Positions 8,377 through 17,080 of a DNA stretch of 64,000 nucleotides are shown one piece after another (the stretch's first letter is position 1; each line of letters opens with the position of its first letter). The notes under the pieces were generated by a model. That model was not told where the DNA came from. It saw only the letters and a program-made list of their open reading frames with translations, and did no database searches. Origin of the DNA: Vulcanimicrobium alpinum (GTDB taxonomy: Bacteria > Vulcanimicrobiota > Vulcanimicrobiia > Vulcanimicrobiales > Vulcanimicrobiaceae). Made by a program: the position numbers and the translations under genes. Location of the stretch: NCBI RefSeq assembly GCF_027923555.1, contig NZ_AP025523.1, positions 3,444,364 through 3,508,363 of the forward strand, given 5' to 3'.

Positions 8377-10232
8377 GCCGGCGCGGCGGTGAGCCGGTGG
8401 ACGTGCACCCCGAGGAGCGCGATGTCGGTCGGGGTGATCCCGGGGATGCGCGTCGCAGCGCCCAGCGTGCGGGGCCGCGTCCGGTCGAGCTTCTCTTTCG
8501 CCTCCCGCGACAACGCCCGGATCGACGCATAGTCGAGATCGGCCGGCAGGACGACTGCTTCATCGCGCGCGGCGCGCTCGATCGCCGCCTGCGTCCGACG
8601 CACGTAGCCGTCCATCTTCAGCTCGATCTCAACGCGAGCGCCCGTCCCGGCGTCGATCTCCGGCGGCAGGAACGGCGCCACGTCGGCGATCCCGAGCTCA
8701 GGCCGCCGCAGCGCGTCGGCCAGGGTCGAGCCCGGCGCGAGGTCGCTGGAGGCGATCCGCGCCGGCGCCCGGGAGCGTTCGGCGGCACGCCGCGCCGCGT
8801 CGAGCGCATCCCGGCGCCGCGCGAACGCCTCCCACGCCTCGTCGTCGACCAGCCCGATCTTGCGGCCGACCGGGGTGAGGCGCAGGTCGGCGTTGTCGTG
8901 CCGCAGGACGACCCGGTGCTCCGCACGCGACGTCAGCATCCGGTACGGCTCGTCGACGCCGCGGGTCACGAGGTCGTCGAGCAGGACCCCGATGTACGAC
9001 GTTTCGCGGCCGAGCCGCAACGGCTCGCGGCCGGCGGCGCGTCGCGCTGCGTTGATCCCGGCGATCAGCCCCTGCGCCGCCGCCTCTTCGTATCCGCTCG
9101 TTCCGTTGAGCTGACCGGCGTGAAAGAGCCCGGCGACCCGCCGCGTCTCGAGGCTGACGTCCAGTTCTGTCGGCTGCACGAAGTCGTATTCCACCGCATA
9201 GCCGGGGCGGAGCACGAGCACGTCCGCGAAGCCTGGGAGGGTCCTTAGCATCGCGAGCTGGATGTCGGCAGGGAGGGACGTCGAGAAGCCGCCGACGTAG
9301 AACGTCGGCTCGTCCCAGCCTTCGGGCTCGACGAAGATCTGGTGCGTCGCGTTGTGTGCGAATTTGACGACTTTGTCTTCGATCGACGGACAGTAGCGCG
9401 GCCCGATCCCGCGGATGAGGTCGAGGCCGTAGAGCGGCGAGCGGTGCAGGTTGGCGCGCACCAGCGCGTGCGTCGCCTCGCTGGTCTCGACGATCCAGCA
9501 CGGCAGCTGCGGGCCCGCGAACGCGGCCGGGCTCCGGTAGGAGAACGGGAGCGGCACCGCACTCGGCATTTGTGGTGACATGGCATCCAGCGCAAGGGAC
9601 GTACGATCGACCCGCGGCGGCGTCCCGGTCTTCAGCCGCGCTAGGGGAAAGCCCAAGCGCGCCAGCGCGCTGGAGAGCCCGACCGCGGGCGCCTCGCCGA
9701 AGCGGCCCTCGGCGCGCACCTCATCGCCACGGAAGGTCTTCCCGCCCAGGAACGTTCCGGTGGCAAGGACGACGCTCGGCGCGCGCAGCGTCCGGCCGTC
9801 GGCGAGCACCACGCCCCGAACAGCCCCCGCCTCGACGACGAGGTCGTCGGCCATCCCGGCGACGACGGTGACCCGCGGCTCCGCGCCGAGTTCCGCCCGT
9901 GCGGCGCGGACGTACCCCGGCTTGTCGGCGAGGGCGCGCAGCGCGCGGACGGACGGGCCCTTCGACTCGTTCAGGAAGCGCGCGTGGAGGGAGACGCGGT
10001 CGGTGACCCGCGCCATCGCGCCGCCGATCGCGTCGATCTCGCGCACGAGCTGGCCTTTGGCGCTCCCGCCGATCGACGGATTGCAGGCCAAGGTGCAGAT
10101 CCGTTCCGGATCGCCGGTGACGAGCAGCGTGTGCGCGCCCAGCCGCGCCGCGGCAAGGGCGGCTTCGAATCCGGCGTGGCCGGCGCCGACGACGATGACC
10201 GCGGCATCGTCGCCGCGCGAGACGGTGCGCAT
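8373..10232 (-). CDS. mnmG: tRNA U34 carboxymethylaminomethyl modification enzyme MnmG
   Basis: FAD-dependent partner of MnmE that installs cmnm5 at U34 of certain tRNAs. 619 residues. The FAD fold VVGAGHAGFEAALAAARLG is near the start; CNPSIGG, KTGTPPRVD and GYEEAAAQGL are diagnostic. The start is placed at the ATG at 10232 rather than 14 codons upstream because the FAD motif follows directly. Head of mnmG-rsmG. Its usual upstream neighbour mnmE is 50 kb away on the same strand, across the island. Confidence 0.96.
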   Translation of the reverse strand: MRTVSRGDDAAVIVVGAGHAGFEAALAAARLGAHTLLVTGDPERICTLACNPSIGGSAKGQLVREIDAIGGAMARVTDRVSLHARFLNESKGPSVRALRALADKPGYVRAARAELGAEPRVTVVAGMADDLVVEAGAVRGVVLADGRTLRAPSVVLATGTFLGGKTFRGDEVRAEGRFGEAPAVGLSSALARLGFPLARLKTGTPPRVDRTSLALDAMSPQMPSAVPLPFSYRSPAAFAGPQLPCWIVETSEATHALVRANLHRSPLYGLDLIRGIGPRYCPSIEDKVVKFAHNATHQIFVEPEGWDEPTFYVGGFSTSLPADIQLAMLRTLPGFADVLVLRPGYAVEYDFVQPTELDVSLETRRVAGLFHAGQLNGTSGYEEAAAQGLIAGINAARRAAGREPLRLGRETSYIGVLLDDLVTRGVDEPYRMLTSRAEHRVVLRHDNADLRLTPVGRKIGLVDDEAWEAFARRRDALDAARRAAERSRAPARIASSDLAPGSTLADALRRPELGIADVAPFLPPEIDAGTGARVEIELKMDGYVRRTQAAIERAARDEAVVLPADLDYASIRALSREAKEKLDRTRPRTLGAATRIPGITPTDIALLGVHVHRLTAAPA

Positions 10233-10273
10233 GGAACGCCCGCCATCGTAGCACGGTTGTACGGATCGCACCA

Positions 10274-10814
10274 ATGGCCGATCCCGCGCGCCGCTTGCGC
10301 ACCAACACCGACGGACCGTTCTTCGTCGACGCGTCGTGCATCGATTGCGATGCCTGCCGCAGCTTCGCGCCGCTCACGTTCGCCGCGCGGGGCGCGCATT
10401 CGGCGGTCGTCGCGCAGCCCGCGGAGCCCGCCGACGTCGCGGCGGCGCAGCGCGCGCTGACGGCGTGCCCGGTCGGCGCGATCGGCGACACGGCGCATCG
10501 TCAGGTGCGCGACGCGATCGCTTCGTTTCCGCTCTTCGTCGACGGACCCGTCTCCGAGCTGGGATTCAAGCGCGCGCGTCGTACGGCGCGACCGCGTATC
10601 TGGTCGCGCACGCCGATGGCAACTGGATGATCGACGCGCCGCGGTGGAATACGTCGCTCGCGCATGCACTCGAAGCGCGCGGCGACGTGCGGTACGTCTT
10701 CTGACGCATCGTGAGGACGTCGCCGATGCGGCGCGTCACGCCGCGCTTTTCTGGGCGCGGCGGATCATCCACGCGCGCGACCGCGGCGCGATGCGTCCGA
10801 CGCGGAGATCGTGA
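10274..10814 (+). pseudogene. Broken ferredoxin/metallo-beta-lactamase-fold gene
   Basis: The first frame encodes a [4Fe-4S] ferredoxin-like domain (VDASCIDCDACRSFAP, then LTACPVGAI). Around 10568 the reading continues in another frame (ARASYGATAYLVAHADGNWMIDAPRWN), as in ferredoxin-MBL fusion proteins. Around 10700 a further one-base loss interrupts what should be VFLTHREDVADA, and another slip near 10795 is needed to continue. The gene is finally cut by IS256 copy A1 within GATCGTGA. At least three lesions make it a decayed gene, unless some are assembly indels. Confidence 0.7.
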
Positions 10815-12179
10815 AGTCAAGTCCCAAATCTGCTGTAATTCCGGTTCGTCGATCGCGTAAGTTAGGCTGCTCGTCTGTCTCGTTTTACGGCGGCCGGCTT
10901 GGCCACCGTCGTTGCTTTCCATTCGAAGTATTCGGTCATGTCGAAGTAGGCTCGGCTTAACCATTCGTCGTTTTGCTCGGAGAGTAACGCGCCGACCATG
11001 CGAATCGCTGCGGCGTCGTTTGGGAAAATGCGAATGACTTTCTCCCGGCGACGAATCTCTTCATTGAGCCGCTCTTGCATGTTGCTCGTGCGCAGTCGCC
11101 GACGATATTTCTCCGGCAGCGGCAAGATCGCAAACATGTCTTCGAACGCTCCTTCCAAGCACACGCACGACTTCGGCGCTGTTTCTGCGAAGCGGGCCAT
11201 GAATTCCGCATATCGACGCTCAGCCTCTTTGCGATCAGTTGCGAGAAAGATCAGCCGAGCTGCAGCGGTTACGTTTTCGCGTTCTTTCTTGGGCGCGTGA
11301 TCGAGCAAGTTCTTCATCACGTGGAACTGGCAGCGCTGCCATGTCGCGCCGACGAATTGCTTGGCGATCGCCTCGCGTAAGCCCGAGTGATTGTCGGAGA
11401 CGGCAACGTCGACGCCGTGCAAGCCGCGTGCTTTGAGGCCGCGAAAGAACTCGTTCCACGTCGCAAAGCTCTCCGAATCGCCGATCGAAAGACCAAGGAT
11501 TTCTCGGTATCCGTCAGCGCGAATGCCGCTCGCGATGAGGAGCGCTTTGCTGACGACGCTCTTGTCGGTGCGCACCTTCGTAAAGAGCGCGTCAACGATG
11601 ATGAACGGGTACGCCGCATCAAGCCGACGATTCAAGAATCCCGCGACCGGCTCGTCAAGGGCCTTCGCGAGGCGACTGACCGTCGACTTCGAAAACGACG
11701 TCCCACACAGACCTTCGGTTATCCGCGTGACCTTCCGCGTCGAGACGCCGTTGACGACCATCTCCATCAGGCCCACGACAAAGGCTTGTTCGCTGCGGCG
11801 ATAACGCTCAAAGATGTCGGTTGAGAAGCTGCCGTCGCGCGTTTGCGGCACGCGCAGGACCAGCGATCCGACGCGGGTCGAGAGCTGTCGATCGCGATAC
11901 CCATTTCGATAGCCCTCCCGTTCTTGACAGCGTTCGTACCGCTCGGCGCCCAGATGATCGCGCATCTGCGCCTCGAGCACTTGGTTCAAAATCGTTTCGA
12001 CGAGCTTCCCGAGCGCCGCAGGTTGATCGAGCAACGCTGGAATCGCGTCGCGGGATAGGGTAAGATCGTAATCGGCCACCGTTCCGGTCCTTTCGATTGA
12101 AGTGTTGTCAACGTCAATCTTCGAACCGGAGCGGTGGCTACCCGCCCGCTGAATTTACATCAATTATAGGGACTCTGCC
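10815..12179 (-). mobile_element. IS256-family element A, copy A1 (complete)
   Basis: 1365 bp, with imperfect terminal inverted repeats (AGTCAAGTCCCAAAT... against GGCAGAGTCCCTATA...). It is flanked by the 8-bp target duplication GATCGTGA (10807-10814 and 12180-12187), so this is an undisturbed insertion. It is the reference copy for the other eight A elements. The left side lies in the ferredoxin/MBL gene remnant. Confidence 0.95.
10862..12079 (-). CDS. IS256-family transposase (A1)
   Basis: 405 residues, GTG start. DDE residues are placed at IIVDALFTK (D), VSDNHSGLREA (D) and QERLNEEIRRREK (E), with the family hallmark WQRCQFHVMKNLL (C/H region) between the second D and E. Mutator-type transposases excise by copy-out and generate 8-9-bp duplications, which is what this window shows. 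Intact, so potentially active. Confidence 0.95.
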   Translation of the reverse strand: MADYDLTLSRDAIPALLDQPAALGKLVETILNQVLEAQMRDHLGAERYERCQEREGYRNGYRDRQLSTRVGSLVLRVPQTRDGSFSTDIFERYRRSEQAFVVGLMEMVVNGVSTRKVTRITEGLCGTSFSKSTVSRLAKALDEPVAGFLNRRLDAAYPFIIVDALFTKVRTDKSVVSKALLIASGIRADGYREILGLSIGDSESFATWNEFFRGLKARGLHGVDVAVSDNHSGLREAIAKQFVGATWQRCQFHVMKNLLDHAPKKERENVTAAARLIFLATDRKEAERRYAEFMARFAETAPKSCVCLEGAFEDMFAILPLPEKYRRRLRTSNMQERLNEEIRRREKVIRIFPNDAAAIRMVGALLSEQNDEWLSRAYFDMTEYFEWKATTVAKPAAVKRDRRAA

Positions 12180-12249
12180 GATCGTGATCGAAGTGCCGCT
12201 GCTCTCGATTAGCGAGCATGGATGAATCAGTGTGATCCGGGGAGGCAGC

Positions 12250-12430
12250 ATGGACGATCTTGGCATCGATGTCGGCAAAGCGACGCTGTATGCGAGTTGC
12301 TTCAGGGTGAGCGGTCTACTCTTAAGACCGTGCCGAACAACATCAAGGGCTTCGATCAGCTATCGAAGTGGCTGATGAATTGTAAGGCCGTTGATGTGCA
12401 CGCCCGCATGGAAGCAACGGGAACCTATGG
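12250..12430 (+). pseudogene. IS110-family transposase, N-terminal remnant
   Basis: The frame begins MDDLGIDVGKATLYASCF at an ATG with GGAGG upstream. It shifts near 12303 and continues GERSTLKTVPNNIKGFDQL...MEATGTYG. This is the RuvC-like N-terminal domain of IS110-family DEDD transposases (first acidic residue in GIDVGK; E in MEATGTY). One frameshift, then truncation by the IS481 copy at 12431. Confidence 0.75.
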
Positions 12431-13595
12431 TGTAGAAGTCAGGATTTGATCTGACGGTTGTCGAATACCGGTGGTGAATCCTCCTGAGGAGCCATCCATG
12501 AACAGCGACCGAAAAGTCATCAAGGCGAAAGTGGGCCTACTCCAGCTCGGCAAGCAGCTCGGAAATGTGACTGAAGCCTGCCGCGTGATGGGTTACAGCC
12601 GTGATAGCTTCTACCGTTTCAAAGAGCTCTACGAGACGGGCGGCGATCTAGCCTTGGCCGAGATCACCAAGCGAAAGCCGAACCTCAAGAACCGCATTGC
12701 TCCCGAAGTCGAGGATGCGATTGTCGATCTTGCGATCGAGTTCCCTGCGTACGGTCAAGTGCGCGCAGCGAACGAGCTCGCCAAGCGTGGGATGCGTATG
12801 TCGCCGGCGGGACTTCGCGGGGTGTGGCTGCGACACGATCTTGAGACGATGAAGAAACGGCTCAAAGCGCTGGAAGCAAAGAGCGCCCAAGATGGGCTCG
12901 TCCTGACTGAGGCGCAAGTCGTCGCGCTGGAGCGTGCCAAGCTCGAGAAAGAAGCGCACGGCGAGTTCGAGAGTGAGTGCCCCGGCTACTGCGGCGCGCA
13001 GGACACCTTCTTCGTTGGGACGATGAAGGGCGTCGGCCGCATCTACCAGCAGACCTTCATCGACACCTATGCGAAGGTGGGCGTCGCGAAGCTCTATTTG
13101 GACAAGACACCAATCACTGCGGCCGACCTGCTCAACGATCGCGTGTTACCGCTATACGAAGAGTACGGGATTACGTTGCAACGGATCCTGACCGACCGCG
13201 GCACGGAGTTTTGCGGGCGTGAGGGACATCCGTACGAGCTCTACCTGGCGATCGAAGACATCGACCACACCCGAACGAAGGCACGCCATCCGCAGACCAA
13301 CGGCATCGTCGAGCGTTTTCACAAAACGATGCTTGATGAGTTTTATCGGATCGCGTTTCGCAAGACGATCTACACGTCGCTCGAGCAACTGCAGCGGGAC
13401 CTCGATGCGTGGACCGAGGAGTACAACACGCAGCGTCCGCATCAAGGACGCTGGTGCTACGGCAAGACGCCGATGCAGACATTCGTCGACAGTGTCTCCC
13501 TTGCGAAAGAGAAACAGATCGCTTAGACTGAAACCCAACCTATCTGACACTACCGCAAGATCGTACGACTGTCAGATCACATAGTAGCTACTACA
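12431..13595 (+). mobile_element. IS481-family element C, copy C1
   Basis: 1165 bp with inverted ends TGTAGAAGTCAGG... and TGTAGTAGCTACT.... Other undisturbed copies show 7-bp target duplications. Here the flanks differ (CCTATGG on the left, GGTCGTG on the right). The left neighbour is an IS110 remnant and the right one an ilvE fragment, so sequence has been deleted or exchanged after insertion. Confidence 0.92.
12498..13526 (+). CDS. IS481-family transposase (C1)
   Basis: 342 residues from the ATG preceded by GAGGAGCC. N-terminal helix-turn-helix ([20 protein letters not shown]), then a retroviral-integrase-type DDE core. Likely catalytic positions are D in [15 protein letters not shown] in [11 protein letters not shown], and E in [16 protein letters not shown]. 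Intact. Confidence 0.93.
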   Translation: MNSDRKVIKAKVGLLQLGKQLGNVTEACRVMGYSRDSFYRFKELYETGGDLALAEITKRKPNLKNRIAPEVEDAIVDLAIEFPAYGQVRAANELAKRGMRMSPAGLRGVWLRHDLETMKKRLKALEAKSAQDGLVLTEAQVVALERAKLEKEAHGEFESECPGYCGAQDTFFVGTMKGVGRIYQQTFIDTYAKVGVAKLYLDKTPITAADLLNDRVLPLYEEYGITLQRILTDRGTEFCGREGHPYELYLAIEDIDHTRTKARHPQTNGIVERFHKTMLDEFYRIAFRKTIYTSLEQLQRDLDAWTEEYNTQRPHQGRWCYGKTPMQTFVDSVSLAKEKQIA

Positions 13596-13596
13596 G

Positions 13597-13836
13597 GTCG
13601 TGGAACGTGCGATCGATCGCAGCGAAATCTTTTGCGCGGACGAGATGTTCTTGAGCGGCAGCGCGGCGGGCGTGCAATGGATCGAATCCGTCGATCATCG
13701 GAGCATCGGCAATGGCACGCAAGGCCCGGTCGCGAAAGCCCTGATCGATCTCTACGGCAAAGTCACCCGCGCCGAGCTGCCCAAGTATTCCGACTGGCTG
13801 CTCAAGACGTACGCCTCCCGAACGGTGCGTGCATGA
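13597..13836 (+). pseudogene. ilvE: Branched-chain amino acid aminotransferase, C-terminal fragment
   Basis: About 79 residues (RAIDRSEIFCADEMFLSGSAAG, then GPVAKALIDLYGKV). They match the last quarter of PLP-dependent class IV branched-chain aminotransferases, including the ADE.F..G(T/S)AA segment that contacts PLP phosphate. The N-terminal three quarters were removed at the IS481 edge, so it cannot encode a functional enzyme. Confidence 0.8.
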
Positions 13837-13918
13837 GCGACCGTTCGGCTACCCTTTCGTCTACCGTTTCGGGAAAACAGGTATCGTGGACCTGATAAAG
13901 CGTACAGAACCCATTACC

Positions 13919-14009
13919 TAGGCGGTGGGGTCCGCCTCACGAGATCGTGGAACCGCCGCTCGTCGGCCAATGACTCCTGTGCCGCTGCATGTGTGCTTAG
14001 GAGCTCCCG
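13919..14009 (+). promoter_or_regulatory. Fluoride riboswitch R1 (translational type) before the complex-I-like operon
   Basis: Core GGCGGTGGGGTCCGCC, then GGAACCGCC, then GGCCAATGACTCCT, the conserved crcB-motif order. The 3' segment ACTCCT (13973-13978) is complementary to AGGAG (13999-14003), the Shine-Dalgarno sequence of the first gene, whose ATG is at 14012. There is no T-run. Fluoride binding holds ACTCC in the aptamer and so should free the ribosome site. This differs from R2, R4 and R5, which have terminators. One aptamer base deviates from GGCGATG. Confidence 0.82.
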
Positions 14010-14011
14010 CG

Positions 14012-14974
14012 ATGACAGCTACCCTTCCGGCGCCGCTCGTCCAAATTTTTCAAGTCGCAGCGGCGCTTTTTCTCTCGCCGCTTCTGACCGGAGTCATCGC
14101 GCGTTGGGAAGCATTGGTCGCCGGTAAGCGCGGGCCCTCGGTTCTCCAAACGTACCGCGACATCGTCAAATTCTTGCGCAAGGCCTCGATTCGGCCCGAT
14201 GTTGCGTCGCCAGTTTTTCGCTATGCGCCGTACGTGGTCTGCGGGAGTTACGCGACGATCGCGACGCTCATCCCCGTGCTTACAACTTATCCGCTCCCGG
14301 GCGCTACCTACGGTGATATTCTCGCTGGCGCGTTTCTCTTTGCCCTAGGATCATTCGCAACGTCCCTTGCCGCTCTCGATTCGGGATCGCAATATGCGAA
14401 TATCGGTGCGAGCCGGGCAACGATGGTCGGGATATTCGTCGAACCGACACTCATTTTCGTCTTTTTTTCCGTCGCATTCATTAGCGGAACGGACTTGCCG
14501 TACGCGATGAATGCGCAATTGCGCGATTCATTGGCAAACGTTTTGAGACCGGCGCATGTTCTGGCGACTGCAGCATTCTTTCTCATGCTGCTCGTGGATA
14601 CCGGCCGTATTCCGATCGAGAGTTCATCGGCAACGACAGAGTTCGGGATGATCGACGATGCGCGGCTGTTTGAGCATACCGGTCCGGAGATGGCGCTATT
14701 CAAATGGGCCGGATCGATCAAACAATTTCTTCTCTACACTATTTTTATCAACGTTCTGCTCATTCCTCAAGGATTATCAACAGACGGCTCGGTAACGAGC
14801 GTAGCCTTCGCCCTGGTCACGCTCTTTCTAAAAATGTTGCTCGTCGGCGCGCTCGTAACGATCATCGACACGACTTTTGCGAAATTGCGGCTGTACCGCG
14901 TCGTCGAATTTATCGCGACGGGCTTGCTCGTCGCGCTTCTCGCGGTCGTCGCATACGTGGCCGGATTCGGATAA
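14012..14974 (+). CDS. Hydrogenase-4 component C / NuoH-like membrane subunit
   Basis: 320 residues, about eight membrane helices. Homologue of HyfC/HycD and complex I NuoH, the subunit linking the peripheral arm to the ion-pumping arm. Conserved segments: KRGPSVLQTYRDIVKFLRK, the acidic IGASRATMVGIFVEPTLIF, and DTGRIPIESSSATTEFGMIDD. The start ATG has AGGAG at 8 bases. First gene of a six-gene run in which each start overlaps or abuts the preceding stop, all behind riboswitch R1. Confidence 0.93.
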   Translation: MTATLPAPLVQIFQVAAALFLSPLLTGVIARWEALVAGKRGPSVLQTYRDIVKFLRKASIRPDVASPVFRYAPYVVCGSYATIATLIPVLTTYPLPGATYGDILAGAFLFALGSFATSLAALDSGSQYANIGASRATMVGIFVEPTLIFVFFSVAFISGTDLPYAMNAQLRDSLANVLRPAHVLATAAFFLMLLVDTGRIPIESSSATTEFGMIDDARLFEHTGPEMALFKWAGSIKQFLLYTIFINVLLIPQGLSTDGSVTSVAFALVTLFLKMLLVGALVTIIDTTFAKLRLYRVVEFIATGLLVALLAVVAYVAGFG

Positions 14975-14975
14975 G

Positions 14976-15641
14976 ATGCATACCTTATCTGTCCCCCAGG
15001 CTCTTGCCGGAAGCGTCGCTGTGGTTTTGCTGCTCGTGCAGCTCGCAATGCTTCGTTCGCTCGTTCTCGTTGAGTTGATCGCGCTGTACGCGTTACAATC
15101 GTTGCTCGTGGCGATTGTCTGTGCGACGGTCGGCGTTGTCGATGGCGCTTGGGATCTCATCTTTCTTGCGATCATAACGGTCGTGGTAAAAGCGTTTGCT
15201 CTGCCGCTGTACATGCGAGTCCTCTCGCACCGAGTATCGTCACGCGTCGAAATTCCGGCGCGTATCAATGTCACGGCTTCCTTGCTCATTGCCGCTGCGC
15301 TGATCGCACTCGCGATGACGACTGCCTCTCGGCTTCCTTTGCACGCGGGCGCCTTTCTGCCGTCGGCAAATCTTGCGACGACCCTCTCCATCGTTTTCGT
15401 CGGGTTTCTGATTGCCATTCTGCGGCCCAATGCGCTCGCGCAAGTCATAGCATTTCTGACGCTCGAAAATGGCCTTTTTTTCGGCACCGTAACCCTCGCG
15501 CCGGGGCTTCCGCTCGTTGTCGGAGTTTTGCTGCTCATCGATGTCGTCATCGCTGTCGTCGTCTTCGCCGTGCTCGTTCGCGTCATCGTCAACGAACGCG
15601 GTTCGATTGCGACGAGCTCGCTCGAAAGTTTACGCGGATGA
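14976..15641 (+). CDS. Hydrogenase-4 component E-like membrane subunit
   Basis: 221 residues, about seven membrane helices. Resembles HyfE, whose C-terminal part is NuoK-like. Conserved stretches: VVVKAFALPLYMRV and VIAFLTLENGLFFG, the latter with a membrane glutamate of the NuoK type. It begins one base after the TAA of the preceding gene and ends in an ATGA overlap with the next. Confidence 0.85.
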   Translation: MHTLSVPQALAGSVAVVLLLVQLAMLRSLVLVELIALYALQSLLVAIVCATVGVVDGAWDLIFLAIITVVVKAFALPLYMRVLSHRVSSRVEIPARINVTASLLIAAALIALAMTTASRLPLHAGAFLPSANLATTLSIVFVGFLIAILRPNALAQVIAFLTLENGLFFGTVTLAPGLPLVVGVLLLIDVVIAVVVFAVLVRVIVNERGSIATSSLESLRG

Positions 15642-17080
15642 ATCCGATTGTTGCCGCGATCGTTGCCATCCCCGGGATGCTCGCGATCGTGTGCCTTCTT
15701 TTGCCGTATACCGTGGGCCGTGCGTTGACGGCGGTCGGCGCCGTCGTTACAGCGATGCTCATCGCCATTGTTGCGGTGATGGTTTCGCAGCACCGAGGAA
15801 CCATCGATGCGCAGTCCACATTGTTTCTTCTCCCGCTCGGTATCGTGTATGCATGCGTGGGCATCTACACCGTCTGGTACGTCGAAGCGGAAGCGCATGG
15901 TTCCGATCGCGAGCGCTTCCGACGGGAGTTTCTGGCCCTAACGAATGCATTTGCGTTCGTCGAAGTCATCGTTCCGCTCGTGACAAATATGGCTGGCCTA
16001 TGGGTTGCGATGGAGGCGACGACGATCGTCGCTGCCTTGCTCGTTCGGTTGCAGGGCACGCCGGCTGCGCTCGAAGCTGCGTGGAAGTATATCCTCATTG
16101 CATCGTGCGGCCTCGGACTCGCGCTGGTCGCCGTCATCGTGCTCTATGCGGGTGGTACGGAGGCGCTCGGAACGCGGTACTCGCCTGATTGGGCCGCGTA
16201 TGTTTCGGCTGCGCGCCGACTGAATCCCGACGCCGTGCGCCTTGCGTTCCTGTTCGCACTTGTCGGCTTCGGAACGAAAATGGGACTTGCGCCCATGCAT
16301 ACCTGGCTTCCGGACGCTCATGGTGCCGGTCCAACGCCGACGAGCGCGATGCTTTCGGGCGTCGTCCTCAGCGACGCGCTCTACGCAATCTTACGGTTTG
16401 CCGCAATCACGAATGCGGCACTCGGACCGTCATACGCGCGTCACCTTTTTGCCGTGCTCGGTTTGCTCTCGCTCTTCCTCGCCGCATTCTTTCTCCTTCA
16501 GCAGCGCGATCTCAAGCGTATGTTTGCCTATTCAAGTATCGAGCACATGGGGATCGTCGCGACCGCGCTTTCGTTTTCGGCTCCGATCGCCGTCGCAGGA
16601 GCGATGCTTCATGTCGTTAATCACGCGGCCACGAAGTCGCTAGCATTTCTTGCAGCCGGTCGCATCGCGGAACGGTACGAGACGCGTGAAATCGCGGGCA
16701 TCCGCGGCGCGCTGGTAACACTCCCCGTCAGCAGCGCCTTTCTCGCGATTGCGGGCCTCGCACTTGCGGGCATGCCACCATTTGGAATGTTCCGGAGCGA
16801 ACTCATGATTCTCGTCGGCGGTTTTTCCAGCGCGCCTCTCAGAGCCGGAGCACTTCTCGTGCTGCTGGTCATTGCGTTTGCAGGCATCGTGCGCTGGATC
16901 GCGGCAGTCACGGGAGGAGCGCCGCCTGAGAGCATCGTTCGCGGAGAACGAGCAATATTTCCCATCATCGGAATGGCGCTGGGCGTGGTCATCGTGGTTG
17001 GCCTCGGCGTATACGTGCCGAACGTTCTTAAAGTGCTGATCTTTGGGGTCCAACATATCCTCGCGGGAAACGTCTCATGA
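15638..17080 (+). CDS. Hydrogenase-4 component F / Mrp-antiporter-type subunit
   Basis: 480 residues, 13-14 membrane helices. Homologue of HyfF and NuoN/NuoM. The ion-path residues of this family are present: the TM5 glutamate (LWVAMEATTIVAAL) and the TM7 lysine (FGTKMGLAPMHTWLPDAH). HVVNHAATKSLAFLAAGRI carries a further conserved His/Lys set. Starts in an ATGA overlap. Retention of these residues argues that ion translocation is under selection. Confidence 0.93.
   Translation: MNPIVAAIVAIPGMLAIVCLLLPYTVGRALTAVGAVVTAMLIAIVAVMVSQHRGTIDAQSTLFLLPLGIVYACVGIYTVWYVEAEAHGSDRERFRREFLALTNAFAFVEVIVPLVTNMAGLWVAMEATTIVAALLVRLQGTPAALEAAWKYILIASCGLGLALVAVIVLYAGGTEALGTRYSPDWAAYVSAARRLNPDAVRLAFLFALVGFGTKMGLAPMHTWLPDAHGAGPTPTSAMLSGVVLSDALYAILRFAAITNAALGPSYARHLFAVLGLLSLFLAAFFLLQQRDLKRMFAYSSIEHMGIVATALSFSAPIAVAGAMLHVVNHAATKSLAFLAAGRIAERYETREIAGIRGALVTLPVSSAFLAIAGLALAGMPPFGMFRSELMILVGGFSSAPLRAGALLVLLVIAFAGIVRWIAAVTGGAPPESIVRGERAIFPIIGMALGVVIVVGLGVYVPNVLKVLIFGVQHILAGNVS

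Noticed and set aside
12498..13526. IS481 transposase as a phage integrase
   Set aside because: The DDE core of rve type and TG/CA ends with 7-bp duplications fit an insertion sequence; no att sites seen.
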